Source: Thermococcus sp.
GTDB lineage: Archaea > Methanobacteriota_B > Thermococci > Thermococcales > Thermococcaceae
Direction of reading: 5' to 3'
Length of the DNA stretch: 41,063 nt
Assembly (NCBI RefSeq): GCF_027012695.1
Contig: NZ_JALUYR010000023.1
Span: forward strand, 1 to 41,063
Every line of letters starts with the position of its first letter. Within the stretch, counting starts at the first letter, position 1. Under the pieces are notes generated by a model. The model ran no database searches, was not told the origin of the DNA, and saw nothing but the letters and a program-made list of their open reading frames with translations. A program made the position numbers and the translations under genes. Below are positions 24,814 through 33,363 of this stretch, piece by piece.

Positions 24814-25518
24814 TTGGGGAGAAAGATCGCGGGGATAGACGAAGCCGGAAGGGGGCCGGCAATTGGACCGATGGTGGTGGCGGCGGTGGTAGTGGACGAG
24901 AAAAACCTCTCGAAACTCCGGGAACTCGGCGTTAGGGACTCGAAAAGGCTGACACCAAAGAGGCGCGAGAGGCTCTTCAACGAGATAATTAAACTTTTAG
25001 ACGATTATGTAATTCTGGAATTATGGCCCAGGGAGATAGACTCCAGGAAAGGAACGCTCAACGAGTTCGAGGTCGAGAACTTCATTAAAGCTTTGAACTC
25101 GCTCAGGATCAAACCCGACGTGGTTTACATTGACGCTGCCGACGTCAAGGAAGAGCGCTTTGGTGAAGACATCCGAAGGGGATTGAACTTCAATGCCGAA
25201 ATCGTGGCGGAGCACAAGGCGGACGACAGGTTCGTCCCGGTTTCGGCCGCCTCGATCCTCGCGAAGGTCACCCGCGACAGGGCGATAGAAAGGCTGAAGG
25301 AGGAATATGGCGAAATCGGGAGTGGTTACCCGAGCGACCCGAAGACGAGGGCCTTTCTCGAGGAGTATTACAGACAACACGGCGATTTCCCGCCGATAGT
25401 GAGGAAAACATGGAAGACCCTAAAGAAGATAGGGAAAAAGCTGGGGGCCGGGGCTGAACCGAGGGAGGACAAAAAAGGACAGACGAGCCTTGAGGAGTTC
25501 CTTAGGGGGAGGTCCTAA
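24814..25518 (+). CDS. rnhB: Ribonuclease HII
   Basis: The 234-aa enzyme cuts RNA in RNA-DNA hybrids and single ribonucleotides in DNA. The active-site acidic residues are Asp9 and Glu10 (GIDEAGRG), Asp107 (VYIDAAD) and Asp137 (EHKADD). The start is a TTG at 24814 behind GGAGGTGAG. The last residues hold QTSLEEFL (223-230), which fits a PCNA-interacting (PIP) motif after a charged linker, as in other archaeal RNase HII proteins that work on the sliding clamp. It is coupled to the metal transporter genes upstream, with no clear functional reason. Confidence 0.96.
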   Translation: MGRKIAGIDEAGRGPAIGPMVVAAVVVDEKNLSKLRELGVRDSKRLTPKRRERLFNEIIKLLDDYVILELWPREIDSRKGTLNEFEVENFIKALNSLRIKPDVVYIDAADVKEERFGEDIRRGLNFNAEIVAEHKADDRFVPVSAASILAKVTRDRAIERLKEEYGEIGSGYPSDPKTRAFLEEYYRQHGDFPPIVRKTWKTLKKIGKKLGAGAEPREDKKGQTSLEEFLRGRS

Positions 25519-25559
25519 AGCGACTGGGCCATCGGATGGGCAATCCCCTTCCAATGGGA

Positions 25560-26825
25560 TTAGTCCCTCCTCACGAGCTCCATAACAGCTTCAACGTGCG
25601 GCGTGTGGGGAAACATATCGATGAGAACCGCTCCGTCTATGCGGTATGCCTTTTTAAGGTGTCTCTCGTAGTCGAGCTTAAACGCTTTTGGATTGCAGGA
25701 GACGTAAACTATTTTCTCAACCCCGCTCTTCACGAGCAACTCGGCCGCTTCTTTCAACCCCTTTCTCGGTGGATCAACTATTACCGTATCGTAATCCCCC
25801 ACTGATGTTCCCTCAGCCCTTCCAACCCTGAATTTTGCGTTAACGCCGTTAATTTCGGCGTTTTTATTTGCCATCTCCACGGCGAAGGGGTTCAGCTCGA
25901 TGCCTTCAACTTTAAAGCCCCTCCTGGCCAGCCACACTCCAAAGGTACCAACGCCAGAGTAGAGGTCGAGAACCCTCTCGCCGTCGGTGAAACCTTCCAC
26001 TGCCCTCAGGAGAAGCCTTAGAGCGTGGCTGTTGGTCTGGAAGAACGAATTGGGATGGATTAAATAAACGACGTCCTCGATTCTCTCGCGTATGTAGGGT
26101 TCTCCAGCTATAAGCTCCGCCTCACCCCTCGGATCGTCCCTGTCGTCTCGTTTAAGGCTCCAGTAGAGGGAATCGGCAAAGGAAAAGTAGTCCTTGAGGG
26201 CCTCTAAAACTCCCTCCGAGGGCTTCGTGTGGGCTATGAGGTTCACCATGACTTCGCCGGTGAACTTGCCCTCCCTGACCTGGAGGTAGTGAACTTCACC
26301 GCTTTTCTCCCTCAGGTTCCACGGCTTCAAGTCTGTTTCCTCTAGAAAATTCCGGAGGACGCGCAGGTATTCGGGCGTTCTCTTTGAGAAGACGGGGCAT
26401 TCTCTCAGGTCAACAACGCCTAGAGGGTTCCCGTACTCCTTAAGTCCAATCCCCTCTGTGGTCACGATGAAGTTGCTCACGTTTCTGAAGCCCCAGATTT
26501 TTGGGGAGCCCTTTATTTCGGCCTTTAAGCCGGTTATTCGCTCAAAGATCTCAGCTTTAATCCTGAGCTGCTCTCCGTACCTCAATCCCTGCCAGAGGCA
26601 TCCGCCGCAGGTTCCGAAGTGGGGGCAGCGAGGGGTCTGCCTCAAAGGTGATCCCTTAACAAGCTCGAAATCCCGCGCGATTCTCCTTCCGAAGCGGCGC
26701 TTTGTCCTCTTAACCCTCACGACGTCGCCAGGATATGTGAAGGGAACGTAAATTCTCCTCCCGTCCGCTTCAAGCATGCCGAGGCCATCGTCGCTGATGT
26801 CCTTTATTCTGCTCTTGAGCGTCAT
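25560..26825 (-). CDS. RNA m5U methyltransferase, TrmA/RlmD family
   Basis: The 421-aa protein starts with a TRAM-like domain (residues 1-57), has Fe-S ligands Cys67, Cys73, Cys76 and Cys143, and a Rossmann core with [16 protein letters not shown] (motif I), [14 protein letters not shown], the VDPPRKG motif and the nucleophile in YVSCNPKAF. It makes 5-methyluridine in tRNA (position 54) or 23S rRNA; Thermococcales have several paralogs and the substrate cannot be set here. The ATG at 26825 lies about 26 nt from the TATA centre, so the mRNA is probably leaderless. A short hairpin AATCCC...GGGATT at about 25543-25561 lies between its stop and rnhB. Confidence 0.93.
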   Translation of the reverse strand: MTLKSRIKDISDDGLGMLEADGRRIYVPFTYPGDVVRVKRTKRRFGRRIARDFELVKGSPLRQTPRCPHFGTCGGCLWQGLRYGEQLRIKAEIFERITGLKAEIKGSPKIWGFRNVSNFIVTTEGIGLKEYGNPLGVVDLRECPVFSKRTPEYLRVLRNFLEETDLKPWNLREKSGEVHYLQVREGKFTGEVMVNLIAHTKPSEGVLEALKDYFSFADSLYWSLKRDDRDDPRGEAELIAGEPYIRERIEDVVYLIHPNSFFQTNSHALRLLLRAVEGFTDGERVLDLYSGVGTFGVWLARRGFKVEGIELNPFAVEMANKNAEINGVNAKFRVGRAEGTSVGDYDTVIVDPPRKGLKEAAELLVKSGVEKIVYVSCNPKAFKLDYERHLKKAYRIDGAVLIDMFPHTPHVEAVMELVRRD

Positions 26826-26846
26826 GTCATCGGATAGTGAAGAGAC

Positions 26847-26855
26847 TTTTTATAT
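26847..26855. promoter_or_regulatory. Single TATA element serving two divergent genes
   Basis: TTTTTATAT on plus reads ATATAAAAA on minus. Its centre is about 26 nt from the methyltransferase ATG (minus, leaderless) and about 33 nt from the gyaR ATG (plus, with GGTGGTG just before it). No second AT-rich box is present in the 58-nt space, so both genes appear to use the same element in opposite directions. Confidence 0.6.
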
Positions 26856-26883
26856 CTCACCCCGATCTAATCCGGTGGTGCCA

Positions 26884-27882
26884 ATGCCAAGGGTTTTTAT
26901 CACGCGCAGGATTCCTGAGAATGGGATAAAACTCCTCAGGAAGCACTTCGAGGTCGAGGTGTGGGAGGAGGAGCGTGAGATACCGAGGGAAGTCCTCCTT
27001 GAAAAGGTTAAAGGGGCGGATGCACTCGTCACGATGCTCAGCGAGCGGATTGACAGAGAGGTCTTCGACAGCGCGCCAAAGCTTAGGATCGTTGCAAACT
27101 ACGCCGTCGGCTACGACAACATAGACGTCGAAGAGGCCACTAAAAGGGGAATCTACGTCACCAATACTCCCGATGTTCTCACGGACGCCACCGCCGACTT
27201 CGCCTGGACGCTTCTCCTGGCGACGGCCAGAAGGCTCGTTGAGGCTGACAATTTCGTCCGCTCAGGTGAGTGGAAGAGGAGAGGGATTGCCTGGCATCCG
27301 CGCTGGTTTCTGGGACAGGACGTCTACGGGAAAACCATTGGTATAGTCGGCTTCGGCAGGATCGGGCAGGCGGTGGCGAGGCGTGCTAAGGGTTTCGGAA
27401 TGAAAATCCTTTACAACGCGAGGAGCAGAAAGCCGGAGGCCGAGAAGGAACTCGGCGCGGAGTTCAGACCGCTGGATGAGTTACTAAAAGAGAGCGATTT
27501 CGTTGTGTTGGCAGTCCCGCTCACGAAGGAGACATACCACATGATAAACGAGGAGAGGCTTAAGCTCATGAAACCCAACGCGATACTCGTTAACATAGCG
27601 CGCGGGAAGGTGGTTGACACCGAGGCACTGGTGAAGGCCCTGAAAGAGGGCTGGATAGCGGGGGCTGGACTCGACGTCTTCGAGGAGGAGCCGTACTATC
27701 ATGAAGAGCTATTCAAGTTGAAAAACGTCCTTCTGGCGCCGCACATAGGCAGCGCCACCTTCGGAGCGAGAGAGGGCATGGCGGAGCTTGTTGCTAAAAA
27801 CCTCATAGCCTTCAAGAACGGCGAGGTTCCTCCCACGCTCGTGAACGGGGAGGTGGTGAATATAAGAAAGCCGGGCTTTTAG
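26884..27882 (+). CDS. gyaR: Glyoxylate reductase (D-2-hydroxyacid dehydrogenase)
   Basis: The 332-aa protein is close to the Thermococcus litoralis glyoxylate reductase as I recall it. It reduces glyoxylate (and hydroxypyruvate) with NAD(P)H. The nucleotide-binding motif is [13 protein letters not shown] (about 152-164). The catalytic Arg is in NIARGKVVD, the Glu in DVFEEEPYY, and the His in [14 protein letters not shown]. The start at 26884 was set by family length and the GGTGGTG before it; an open extension upstream runs through the shared promoter and was dropped. A box C/D sRNA begins a few bases after the stop. Confidence 0.95.
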   Translation: MPRVFITRRIPENGIKLLRKHFEVEVWEEEREIPREVLLEKVKGADALVTMLSERIDREVFDSAPKLRIVANYAVGYDNIDVEEATKRGIYVTNTPDVLTDATADFAWTLLLATARRLVEADNFVRSGEWKRRGIAWHPRWFLGQDVYGKTIGIVGFGRIGQAVARRAKGFGMKILYNARSRKPEAEKELGAEFRPLDELLKESDFVVLAVPLTKETYHMINEERLKLMKPNAILVNIARGKVVDTEALVKALKEGWIAGAGLDVFEEEPYYHEELFKLKNVLLAPHIGSATFGAREGMAELVAKNLIAFKNGEVPPTLVNGEVVNIRKPGF

Positions 27883-27887
27883 TGGGG

Positions 27888-27950
27888 CCGGGCGATGATG
27901 AGGCATTAACCGGCTGACGGTGATGAGCTGGACCCGTGCCTGAGCCCGCC
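27888..27950 (+). ncRNA. Box C/D guide sRNA downstream of gyaR
   Basis: The order is box C ATGATGA (27895-27901), a 12-nt guide GGCATTAACCGG, box D' CTGA (27914-27917), 2 nt, box C' GTGATGA (27920-27926), a 13-nt guide GCTGGACCCGTGC, and box D CTGA (27940-27943). GGGC before box C pairs with GCCC after box D as the terminal stem. By the N+5 rule the guides point to the U in CCGGUTAATGCC (written as DNA otherwise) and the fifth base, G, in GCACGGGTCCAGC. It begins within 15 nt of the gyaR stop and has no clear promoter of its own, so it may be processed from the gyaR transcript. All four boxes match consensus. Confidence 0.92.
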
Positions 27951-27975
27951 TTACTGAACACAGGGGCACGTTGCT

Positions 27976-27988
27976 ATTTTTCTTTTTT
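27976..27988 (+). terminator. T-rich terminator after gyaR and the sRNA
   Basis: ATTTTTCTTTTTT lies about 30 nt after box D. The rest of 27989-28053 shows nothing recognisable. Confidence 0.65.
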
Positions 27989-28053
27989 GAGATCCACGTT
28001 GCAGCTATTGGGCATCCTCACGCAAATTCTCTATTTTGAACCACCAGGATCCC

Positions 28054-29304
28054 TCACTCCAGCGGCTCCCTCCCGTACCTCAGGAAGCCGAGGAAGCGCT
28101 CGTCCTCCCCGATGAGAGCACTCAGCACCGCGTTGACGTAGGCGTCGAACTCCTTCTTCTTTATGACGACGGAGTGGTGGGCATACTCAAGCGGGAGCAC
28201 GTACTCGTCCTCTGCAACGGAGAGTATCTCTGCGAGGGTTTTTTCGAAGTCCTGCTTCTCCGGAACCTCGAGGAGGTATATCAGCCCGCCGTCGGCGAAG
28301 CGGACGTAGGCCGGCCTTATCTTTGCCCCGATGATCTTGCCGCCCTCCATGATCAGGGTCTCCCTGAGGTTCCGGAGCCTTCCTTGCGCCATTATCTCCG
28401 CGACCAGCTTTGGGAAGCCGCCCTTAGGCTCCTTCAGGTAGCTGAACTCCAGGTAGCCCCTCTCGTCGGAGAGAGAAGCGACGACAGGGGTGTCAACTAT
28501 CATCGGTGTGCCCTTGAGCTTGTCCCCCTCGCGCGCCTTCACGGCCTTCACAACGTCGGCCTTGTAGAAGGTCTTCGCTATCGCCGCTATCCTGCCCCCG
28601 AGGAGCCTGTCGAGGGCATGGAGGTACTCCAGGTACTCGAAGAGGACCATGAGGTCTTCCCTGTCGTTGACCCACCAGAAGCTTCCCCTTATGCTCCTCG
28701 CCCCGCGCTTCATGAGGATCGAGAATATCTCCTCGCCGTTCCATCCCCTTGAGGGAAGGGAGAAACCGTTTAAAACGCCGCTTTCCTCGAGTTTCTCCCG
28801 CCACTCGACCCACTGCTCGTCCAGGAAGTCGAGGAACTCCAGGGCCGCGTTGAGGAGTTGCTCTCCGTGCTTTCCATAGAGTTCCCTCGTCGTAGATGTG
28901 ACGTAAGTGGGCGGCGTGATTATGGCGCTGCTTATCGTCCCGTCCATGAGGACCAGATCTGCCCCAAGCTCGAGCATCATCGCGCCCATCCTCTTCTCGA
29001 GGATGTCCATGTGGATCCTAACCCTCTCGTCAACGCTCTTGTAGGGAAAGACCATGCCGATGTCGTTCCAGTAGTAGAGCTTCTCCCCTATGGCCGAGGC
29101 GGAGACGGCGTAGATTATCGCCCCGCTGAGGCGCTTCATCATCCTGCTGCCGTCTATGGCATAAACGCTCGCCTCCCTTGGCTCCGGAAGGGGCCTCCAC
29201 TCGAAGTGCTTTCCCACCGCCTCCCTGAGTCTCTCAACGTCCCGCAGGCTCTTCAGTAGGAACTCCCGGATTTCTCTGATATGAACGTCGCTAATACGCT
29301 CCAA
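28054..29304 (-). CDS. nurA: NurA 5'-3' nuclease
   Basis: The 416-aa nuclease works with the HerA helicase to resect DNA ends for homologous recombination. The Mn-binding Asp51 lies in YAIDGSRMMKRL, a second acidic site in LVLMDGTISS (about 122-131), and the C-terminal HHSVVIKKKEF has the conserved His region. The start is a TTG at 29304 behind GGAGGTCGAG and overlaps the rad50 end by 14 nt. It is the last gene of herA-mre11-rad50-nurA. Confidence 0.95.
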   Translation of the reverse strand: MERISDVHIREIREFLLKSLRDVERLREAVGKHFEWRPLPEPREASVYAIDGSRMMKRLSGAIIYAVSASAIGEKLYYWNDIGMVFPYKSVDERVRIHMDILEKRMGAMMLELGADLVLMDGTISSAIITPPTYVTSTTRELYGKHGEQLLNAALEFLDFLDEQWVEWREKLEESGVLNGFSLPSRGWNGEEIFSILMKRGARSIRGSFWWVNDREDLMVLFEYLEYLHALDRLLGGRIAAIAKTFYKADVVKAVKAREGDKLKGTPMIVDTPVVASLSDERGYLEFSYLKEPKGGFPKLVAEIMAQGRLRNLRETLIMEGGKIIGAKIRPAYVRFADGGLIYLLEVPEKQDFEKTLAEILSVAEDEYVLPLEYAHHSVVIKKKEFDAYVNAVLSALIGEDERFLGFLRYGREPLE

Positions 29305-31954
29305 GGCTCTCGACCTCCACCCTGCTCTTTCCTCCGACGTTCTCCACCCGTATCACGTAGTCGGCTGCATCCTTGAGTTCTTCGTCGTGCGAAACTATGA
29401 TAACCTGCGGTATCTTCCTGAGCTGGCTCGAGATTATCTCCACGAGCTTCTTCCGCCTCTCCTCGTCGAGGAAGGGCGTCGGCTCGTCTAAAATCAGCAG
29501 CTCAAGGTTACCCACCTTGTAGAGCGATAACGCCAGACGGAACGCCAGACCGAGCGCTATCCTCTCGCCGCCGCTCAGGAACTCCAGACCGACCTCGTTG
29601 CCCGCGTAGAGCACCTTCAGCTCTATCTTCTCCTTCCCGTACTTCTTCACGCGCCTGAGCTTTACCCCCTGGTACTTGCCCTCGGTCATCTCGGAGAACG
29701 TCTCACCCGCTAACTTCTGGACCTCCTCCAGCCCGCGGAGTTCTTCCTCGGCCTTGAGCCTCGCGACCTTCTCCCTGAATGCAGTCATGTCCGCTATGGC
29801 CTTCTCGACGGTCTCAAGCTCCTTTTCCGCTTCTTCAATCTCCCTTCTCTTGGCCTTTAGCTCATCCAGGAGCTTCATGACCTCGTTTCTAAGTTCCTCT
29901 GCCCCTTTGAGCTCCGTTTTGGCTTTCTCAAGCTCCTTCGCGCTCTCCATGTACCTCTTTTCGGCTTCCCTGTAAGCTTCATCAGAGAACTCCTTTGAGA
30001 GCTCCTCTATATCCTCTTCCAGCTCTCTGGATTCTTTCTCCAGCTTTTCGAGGGCTTTGACGCTCTCCTTACGCTTTCTCTCGAGGAGGGCGAGCTTCTT
30101 CTTCGCTCCATCAAGCTGCGCTGGAACGCCCTTCAGGGAAAGGTACTCGCGGTAGGCGGGCTCGAGTTCTTCAAGCCTCTCCTCAATCTCGTCGAAGGAG
30201 TCGAAGCCCTGGCCCTTCAGCTTCTCCCTTATTTCCTCCTTCTTTATTCCTATCCCGGCGAGCCGCTTTTCTATCCGTTCAAGCTCTTCCCTGGCGTTCT
30301 CAAGTTCCTCAAGTTCTTCCCGGAGGTGCCTCAGCTCCTTCTTTATCTCGATGAGCCGCGCCTTCACCTTCTCGAACTCCTCAGCGGCCTTCTCAAGCTC
30401 CTCCAAATCGTACTTGGAAAGCTTCTCCTCGACCTCCCTCAGCAGGTCGGCGGTCTTCTTCAGCCTTATGAGCTTTGGCTCCCCCTCGATGATCTCCTTG
30501 AGTTCTTGCTCCCTCTTCTTCAGCTTCTCTAACTTCCTCCCCAGTCCCTTCAGCTTCTTCTCGATGGAGGTTATTTCAGCTTCGTATTCCCTCTTTATCT
30601 CCTCCCCGTCGTGCTCCTCGATGGGTCTCTTACACAGCGGGCACACTCTGGCACCTTCGAGCTTTGAGAGGTTCTCGATGAGGCTCTCCCTCAGGCCATT
30701 GAGGCTCGCCATCTCCTCCCTTATCCTCGCCATCTCCTCGCGGAGCCTCTCTAACTCCTCCCTCGCCTTCCCGATGGATCTCAGCTCCTTCTCAAGCTTC
30801 TCCGGTGTGGTTCCGGCCTTCTCAAGCTCTTTCCTGTACCTCTCCGCCTCGGCCTTTAACTGAAGGGCGCGCTGGTGGAGGGAGTTCTTGCGCTTCAGCT
30901 CCTCGTAGGTTTCCCTTAGAGCTTTCTCCTCCCTCTCCAGTTCGACTATTTTTGAAGAGATCTCGCCGAGTTTGGTGACTTTTTCCTCCAGTGTTCTCTT
31001 CTTTTCCCTCAGCCTGGCCTCCGAGACTTCAAGCTTCGCAAGTTCGTCCTTGAGCGAGAGGAGCGACTTGAGCTTCAGGTACTCCCCCACAAGCGGTTCA
31101 AGCTCCCTCAGGCGGGAGAGCTTCACCTCAAGCTCCGCTATCTCCCTCTCCACCTCGGAGATCTGCCCCTCGTAGTCAGCTATTCTCTGCTTCTCGGCCT
31201 TTATCCTCTGCTCCAGGACTGCCTTCCTCTTCTCCAGTCCATCAAGTTCTTCTTTCAAGGTCTTGAGGCGGTTGTATTCTTTCTCCGCCTCCTCGAATTC
31301 CTTCTCAAGCTTCCTTATCCTCTCTCTCAACTCGCTTATTCTCCTCAGCGTCTCGGAGAAGCGCTTCTCTGCCTCGCGGAGGCTCTCCTCAACATCGGCC
31401 TTCCTCTCGATGATCTTGCCAAGGTATTCCTTTTTCTTCCGGAGGTCCTTTATCACCTCCGCCGCGTTTCTCTCGGCGTTCTCGTAGTCCTCTATGCCCA
31501 AAACCTTCCGCAGGACCTTCTCCATTACCTCGCGATTCGTGATTATGCCCTCAATCTCGCCCTGCCTTATGTAGAGGGCGTTGGTGAAGACCTGTATCGG
31601 GTAGACGTTCCGCTCCACCCAGCGGGCTATGTCCGAGCTCTTCTCCGCTATCAGCGAGCCGTCCTCCAAGAGTTCGCTCTTCTTGGTGTCCCTCACGATT
31701 CTGTAGGCCCTCCCGCCGTGCTCGAACTCAAGAGCAAGCCCCATACCGCCCTTCGCGTTAACGCGCGTGTTGGCCTGGAGGTAGCCTTTGGGGAAGCTCG
31801 GGTGCCCCATGTATAATGCAGCAAAGATAGCCTCGAGGATTGAACTCTTCCCGGAACCGTTCGGTCCGATGAGGAGGTTTATGCCGTCGCTGAACTCGAC
31901 CTCGCTCTTCTCGTGCGCCCTGAAGTTTTTGATTTTAATCCGCCTTATCCTCAC
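29291..31954 (-). CDS. rad50: DNA double-strand break repair ATPase Rad50
   Basis: The 887-aa SMC-like protein has an N-terminal Walker A LIGPNGSGKSSILEA (about 31-45), two long coiled-coil arms rich in Glu/Lys/Leu, a zinc hook CPLC in the middle (Cys about 444 and 447), and a C-terminal signature LSGGERIALGLAF plus Walker B LLILDEPTPFLDEE. It dimerises through the hook and clamps DNA with Mre11. It starts at a GTG overlapping the mre11 stop (GTGA) behind GGAGGGG. Strong purine bias on the coding strand in the coils explains many spurious open frames on the other strand. Confidence 0.97.
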   Translation of the reverse strand: MRIRRIKIKNFRAHEKSEVEFSDGINLLIGPNGSGKSSILEAIFAALYMGHPSFPKGYLQANTRVNAKGGMGLALEFEHGGRAYRIVRDTKKSELLEDGSLIAEKSSDIARWVERNVYPIQVFTNALYIRQGEIEGIITNREVMEKVLRKVLGIEDYENAERNAAEVIKDLRKKKEYLGKIIERKADVEESLREAEKRFSETLRRISELRERIRKLEKEFEEAEKEYNRLKTLKEELDGLEKRKAVLEQRIKAEKQRIADYEGQISEVEREIAELEVKLSRLRELEPLVGEYLKLKSLLSLKDELAKLEVSEARLREKKRTLEEKVTKLGEISSKIVELEREEKALRETYEELKRKNSLHQRALQLKAEAERYRKELEKAGTTPEKLEKELRSIGKAREELERLREEMARIREEMASLNGLRESLIENLSKLEGARVCPLCKRPIEEHDGEEIKREYEAEITSIEKKLKGLGRKLEKLKKREQELKEIIEGEPKLIRLKKTADLLREVEEKLSKYDLEELEKAAEEFEKVKARLIEIKKELRHLREELEELENAREELERIEKRLAGIGIKKEEIREKLKGQGFDSFDEIEERLEELEPAYREYLSLKGVPAQLDGAKKKLALLERKRKESVKALEKLEKESRELEEDIEELSKEFSDEAYREAEKRYMESAKELEKAKTELKGAEELRNEVMKLLDELKAKRREIEEAEKELETVEKAIADMTAFREKVARLKAEEELRGLEEVQKLAGETFSEMTEGKYQGVKLRRVKKYGKEKIELKVLYAGNEVGLEFLSGGERIALGLAFRLALSLYKVGNLELLILDEPTPFLDEERRKKLVEIISSQLRKIPQVIIVSHDEELKDAADYVIRVENVGGKSRVEVESLGAY

Positions 31955-33354
31955 GGCTTACCCCTCCTAAGCCAGGCGTCGAGGCTTGGTGGATTTTTAG
32001 GTTTGGGAACGGGCTTCTTTTTGGGGGTTTTCTCTTTCTTTCCGGGTTTCTTTTCCTTCGGCGGTTTTTCGGGGGCTTTGGCTTTCTGTGGGCCTTTTTC
32101 CTCCGGTTCCGCTTTCCTCTCCGGGGCCTTCTTTGGAACCATAGCCTTTGCTGGTATCCCCTTCTCGTACCTCTCCATCAGCCATGAGACGAACTCAGAA
32201 AGCCCTTCCGAGAACTCCTTCGGCTCAACGCGGAGGTGCATCAGCAGTTCCCTCTCCCACTCCGTGAACAGCTCCTCCTCGCTCAGCCTTTCCTGGGAGA
32301 GAACAGCCTCCCCGACGACCCTGCTCCTGAAGGTGTAGTACCTGATTCCGGAGTTCCTGAGCAGGTCGTTGAACTCCGCTAAAGCTATACCCCCCTTAAC
32401 CGTTCCCTCAAGCGTTATCACGGCTATCGCGTTCTTCGGGATGAGATTTGCGACCTCCGCAACCTTACTCCTCAGCTCGGCCTTGCTGTTTCCCTCGACC
32501 CTGATCGAGTAGAATGGTCTCGTCTCGACCTCCACGAACTCCGGGACAAAGTCCTCGACGATGTAGAACCCTTTGGCTTCGCGGTTCTCGATCACCTTGG
32601 GCTTTTTATCCCTGGTGGAGTAGCGGATTATGTGGCTCGCCTCCCTGATTTCGGTTCTCTCCGGGGAGCCTGGGTAAGCTAAGGGGCCGCTTAGACCCGT
32701 TTGGGAAGGCTCGGCTATCCTCCTGACGTGGATGTGCCCGAGGGCGTAGTAGGAGAACCCATCGGGAAGCTCGCTCAGTCTCAGATCGAAGGCATCCTGA
32801 TAGGGCGTGTCCTTGGCGAGGTAGTCTATCGCCTGATGAAGCATGAGGATTCCCCTCTTTCCCTTGAAGAGCGCCCTGAGGACGTTGACGTCACCCCTTA
32901 TGAGCTGCCAGCGGGTGTGGTGCCTCAGCCCGTGGATTTCAAGGTCTCCTACCTTTCCCCACACCAAATAGCGGTTCTCGGATAGCTTCCTACTCTCCTG
33001 GAACTCGCCCCTCCTCGGCTCCCTCTTGAGGCCGACGGTGTATATCAGTCCGAGGTGCTCTAGGAGGTCGAAGACTGACGTCTCCCTTATCGTCTTGTCG
33101 TGGTTGCCCTCTATCGCGAAGACCGGAATTCCCTTCCTCCTCGGCAGTTCGAGAACCTCAACGGCATCGCGTATCGTCCTCGGCGATGGCCTGCTCACGT
33201 GGAAGAGGTCTCCGGCGATGAGTATGAAGTCAACGTTGGCCCTCACCGACTTTTCGATGGCCTCGCGGAAGGCCCTCAGGTAATCCTCGTAGCGGAAGGG
33301 CTGGTTGAACTGCTCCCTGCCGAGGTGAACGTCAGCTATGTGCGCGAACTTCAT
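31951..33354 (-). CDS. mre11: DNA double-strand break repair nuclease Mre11
   Basis: The 467-aa nuclease has all phosphodiesterase motifs: HIADVHLG (7-14), IAGDLFH, IEGNHD, the HH of GLRHHT, MLHQAI and ALGHIHVRR. A capping domain follows, then from about residue 400 a Lys/Pro/Glu-rich disordered tail. The tail ends in SLDAWLRRGKP, resembling a PCNA-binding motif without the usual Gln; a PCNA-Mre11/Rad50 link has been reported in Pyrococcus. GAGGTG precedes the ATG, 9 nt after the herA stop. Confidence 0.97.
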   Translation of the reverse strand: MKFAHIADVHLGREQFNQPFRYEDYLRAFREAIEKSVRANVDFILIAGDLFHVSRPSPRTIRDAVEVLELPRRKGIPVFAIEGNHDKTIRETSVFDLLEHLGLIYTVGLKREPRRGEFQESRKLSENRYLVWGKVGDLEIHGLRHHTRWQLIRGDVNVLRALFKGKRGILMLHQAIDYLAKDTPYQDAFDLRLSELPDGFSYYALGHIHVRRIAEPSQTGLSGPLAYPGSPERTEIREASHIIRYSTRDKKPKVIENREAKGFYIVEDFVPEFVEVETRPFYSIRVEGNSKAELRSKVAEVANLIPKNAIAVITLEGTVKGGIALAEFNDLLRNSGIRYYTFRSRVVGEAVLSQERLSEEELFTEWERELLMHLRVEPKEFSEGLSEFVSWLMERYEKGIPAKAMVPKKAPERKAEPEEKGPQKAKAPEKPPKEKKPGKKEKTPKKKPVPKPKNPPSLDAWLRRGKP

Positions 33355-33363
33355 AGCAACACC

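Noticed and set aside
29676-31487. Several Ser/Leu-rich open frames on plus within rad50
   Set aside because: These are complements of Glu/Lys/Leu coiled-coil codons; the composition alone explains them.
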